Assembly (NCBI GenBank): GCA_947569705.1
Contig: CANOSP010000003.1
Location: forward strand, 62,001-126,000
Reading direction: 5' to 3'
DNA from: an uncultured Erysipelotrichaceae bacterium
GTDB lineage: Bacteria > Bacillota_I > Bacilli_A > Erysipelotrichales > Erysipelotrichaceae
DNA: 64,000 nucleotides
In this document: one piece after another, positions 62,393 through 64,000 of the stretch
How positions within the stretch are numbered: position 1 is the first letter of the stretch
How the letters are laid out: every line of letters begins with the position of its first letter
The notes under the pieces: generated by a model
Told to the model about the DNA's origin: nothing
What the model saw: the letters and a program-made list of their open reading frames with translations, nothing else
The model's database searches: none
Translations under genes and position numbers: made by a program

Positions 62393-63622
62393 ATGGCAAT
62401 TGAGGTAACTTTAGAAGGTAGATTGGAAGAAGAAAATGATTTTGAAGGGTATATGAAGTTTATTCAGGAAACAGCGATTCAAAATCAGTTGAAAATGGAA
62501 ATTTATGAGGATTGTGCAGTAATTGATGTATGTCCGGAAGGCTACATTGAAATCAGCTGTGAAAATCTATATGTAAGTATCAGTGCGCAAACTAATGTGG
62601 CAGGTCCCGGCTTTCATGCATTTGTCTGTGATTTCTTTGCGCAGATTCAAAAACAGAGTCCGATTGCGCTCAATGCCAATGATCCGACCGGCTATTATGA
62701 CCGGCGTAATTTCAATCATTTGAAATACGGAATTTTTCATCGTTGGTTGGCAGATATTGCGGCATATGTGAGGGAAGAGCAAAATACAGTGTCAGAGCTT
62801 TGTATATCATGGCCTTTGGATTATTATCAACCGAAACATAAACAAGGTTATATTGTAACACCGCTTGGTTATATGAATAAACAGGATTTCTGTGATACGG
62901 ATATTAATGAACTGGCAGAACGCTTCTTTATTTGGAATCAGCTCGGTCGAACAGCGGACTATTATCGCAATGCGGCTTTGAATTTATTATGGAAGGAATG
63001 TTATTTTGAATTTTCCGATATGAATGAGGAAACCAAAAAACAAGCAGATACAATTTTAGATTTATTAGAAATCGCATATGAAAAAAATCCTGAGCTTCCG
63101 TTACCGTTAGCGGAATATCATTTGCTTTGTGATATTAGAAAACGTGAGAAAAAGCTGGTCGATGCTAAAGCGATGACAAGTCCGATTAAAGTCGGTTATC
63201 GTTATGATACTGTTGAATATCATTACGGAAACTGGTGTATCACTTCAGAAGGCTTTTGTGAAAAAAACTTTGATCATATCAATCAGCTTTGTTATCTGAT
63301 GTCACCGTATCGAAGTGAGGAAGAACCTTGGAAATGGATGATTCGTATGGAAGCGGTAAATGATTTGATCGATTTGAATCAACAGGAAAATGATTGGAAA
63401 GCCATCGGCAAGAGTATTTCATGGAAACAGGAAGAGGTTTCAGGTATCGGGGTACTGATTGTCAATGAAGATCATGTCTTAATCGAAGCTTATTTAGCGC
63501 ATCATGATGAACAACTGTTTGTGCAGGCGGTTGTTTGTGATGAAAGTGACGTTGAATATCTATTAAAGCAAATACAAAGAATTTCATATCAAAACAAAGC
63601 GATGCCTTCCTTACAGGCATAA
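62393..63622 (+). CDS. Uncharacterised 409-residue protein
   Basis: Cytoplasmic-looking, no signal or membrane segment, with a good AAAGGAG site. The first 130 residues look alpha/beta (IEVTLEGRLEEENDFEGYM; a GPGFHAFVCDFF segment), the middle is helical (ERFFIWNQLGRTADYYRNAALNLLWKECY), and the C terminus is alpha/beta, ending LKQIQRISYQ. Rich in Tyr, Trp and acids. It is not a family I recognise. A hairpin separates it from the converging gene at the right edge. Confidence 0.75.
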   Translation: MAIEVTLEGRLEEENDFEGYMKFIQETAIQNQLKMEIYEDCAVIDVCPEGYIEISCENLYVSISAQTNVAGPGFHAFVCDFFAQIQKQSPIALNANDPTGYYDRRNFNHLKYGIFHRWLADIAAYVREEQNTVSELCISWPLDYYQPKHKQGYIVTPLGYMNKQDFCDTDINELAERFFIWNQLGRTADYYRNAALNLLWKECYFEFSDMNEETKKQADTILDLLEIAYEKNPELPLPLAEYHLLCDIRKREKKLVDAKAMTSPIKVGYRYDTVEYHYGNWCITSEGFCEKNFDHINQLCYLMSPYRSEEEPWKWMIRMEAVNDLIDLNQQENDWKAIGKSISWKQEEVSGIGVLIVNEDHVLIEAYLAHHDEQLFVQAVVCDESDVEYLLKQIQRISYQNKAMPSLQA

Positions 63623-63627
63623 TAAAA

Positions 63628-63650
63628 AACAGCGCGAGCTGTTCTTTATT
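63628..63650. terminator. Bidirectional terminator
   Basis: AACAGC/GCTGTT stem with a GCGA tetraloop (63628-63643), T-rich on the plus side and A-rich before it for the minus-strand gene. Confidence 0.75.
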
Positions 63651-64000
63651 TTTTATCAGGCTTCTTATCGGCACTGCTTCCTGTATCTTTTTCGGGAGCA
63701 GTGTTTTCCTGTGATCCGCCCGGTTTATTATTATCCGGTTTAGAGGTATCCGGCTTTGATGTGTCGGGTTTAGAGGTGTCCGGTTTTTCCGTATCGGGCT
63801 TCTCTGTTGTTGAATCATCCGGTGTCGGTTTTTCCGGTGTTGTATCCTCGGGATCGTTTGTTTCAGGCTGATCCGGTTGTTCTTCCTTGGGCGGCTGCGG
63901 AGTTGTTTCCTCCGGCTGTTCCGGTGTAATCGGTGCTTCCGGTTCTGTCGGTTCTTCCGCCGGCGGGGTTTCACTCGGTGGTGTGATTACATAGTCGCTG
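63646..64000 (-). CDS. C-terminal end of a protein with a long Pro/Asp/Lys-rich tail (cut by window)
   Basis: Minus-strand frame with stop at 63646-63648, open to the right edge (first full codon at 63999). It encodes 'SDYVITPPSETPPAEEP' followed by about 100 residues of Pro, Glu, Asp, Thr, Lys, with tandem PDTEK/PDTSK units and ending ADKKPDKK. Such tails are common at the C terminus of secreted or membrane penicillin-binding proteins and other wall proteins; a class A PBP would fit but the folded part lies outside the window. No ATG is present, so simple ORF calling would miss it. Confidence 0.72.
   Translation of the reverse strand, partial: SDYVITPPSETPPAEEPTEPEAPITPEQPEETTPQPPKEEQPDQPETNDPEDTTPEKPTPDDSTTEKPDTEKPDTSKPDTSKPDTSKPDNNKPGGSQENTAPEKDTGSSADKKPDKK

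Noticed and set aside
63462-63974. 170-residue Arg-rich minus-strand frame at the right edge
   Set aside because: Out-of-frame reading of the Pro-rich tail gene and antisense of the 409-residue gene; arginine/histidine-rich composition is a typical artefact.
1-64000. CRISPR arrays, rRNA genes, insertion sequences or phage att sites
   Set aside because: No regularly spaced repeats, rRNA signatures, transposase frames with terminal inverted repeats or duplicated tRNA ends were found; the Rpn gene and one fragment are the only mobile-type signals.

Overview
The window is a low-GC chromosomal segment from a Gram-positive bacterium. Ribosome binding sites are strong (AGGAGG-like), terminators are intrinsic hairpins with T-runs, and regulation includes a T-box leader. 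The gene complement (cdaA-cdaR-glmM, mrnC, a sigH-position sigma factor, BceRS-like and PhoPR-like two-component pairs, FtsEX with an M23 hydrolase, Veg) points to Bacillota. The phylum call is firm. A placement near the Erysipelotrichia is an impression from overall protein character, not proven here.

Layout, left: a truncated CPBP protease, a minus-strand pair (a RhuM-like protein and a DUF815 AAA+ ATPase), a small lipoprotein, and a BceRS-like two-component pair with no transporter beside it (1-4946). Next comes a complete-looking minus-strand histidine operon (5152-13205): hisZ-hisG-hisD-hisC-hisB-hisH-GNAT-hisA-hisFI-hisE. It is controlled by a T-box leader with a CAC (His) specifier. 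It contains a HisF-HisI fusion and an inserted GNAT acetyltransferase, and it lacks a histidinol-phosphatase gene.

Centre-left: a membrane-anchored glucosaminidase, a CopZ-like protein, a U32/RlhA-like tRNA/rRNA hydroxylation protein, proBA, a HAD phosphatase, a CAP-domain protein and tRNA-Leu(GAG). Then follows the conserved translation/secretion cluster cysS-mrnC-rlmB-sigma-rpmG-secE-nusG. At 29231-33120 lies the most distinctive locus: ftsE, ftsX, an M23 murein hydrolase with a coiled coil, and a second ftsX, packed as one operon.

Centre-right: veg, a FUSC/HAD-like fusion, an isoaspartyl peptidase/asparaginase-like gene, cutC, an ABC-F ATPase, a thioredoxin-like lipoprotein, ung and a heterodimeric ABC exporter. 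An AT-rich patch with a second CPBP protease and a mobile-element-like fragment (43226-44731) looks acquired. Then come an ASCH protein, a YjzC-like small protein and a HAD phosphatase, followed by the c-di-AMP/cell-wall operon cdaA-cdaR-glmM, in which CdaA carries an unusual long charged tail.

Right: a PhoPR-like two-component pair, an Rpn-type PD-(D/E)XK nuclease flanked by two related palindromic terminators, and an alpha/beta hydrolase-MurF-like-Ddl operon. The MurF-like protein has a membrane domain in place of the usual substrate-binding domain. Finally there are mgtE, an rRNA methyltransferase, a free-standing alanyl-tRNA editing protein, a lipoprotein, an unrecognised 409-residue protein, and the C-terminal end of a gene with a Pro/Asp/Lys-rich tail running off the right edge. 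The recurring theme is cell envelope growth and its signalling (FtsEX, hydrolases, CdaA/GlmM, MurF/Ddl), alongside amino-acid biosynthesis.
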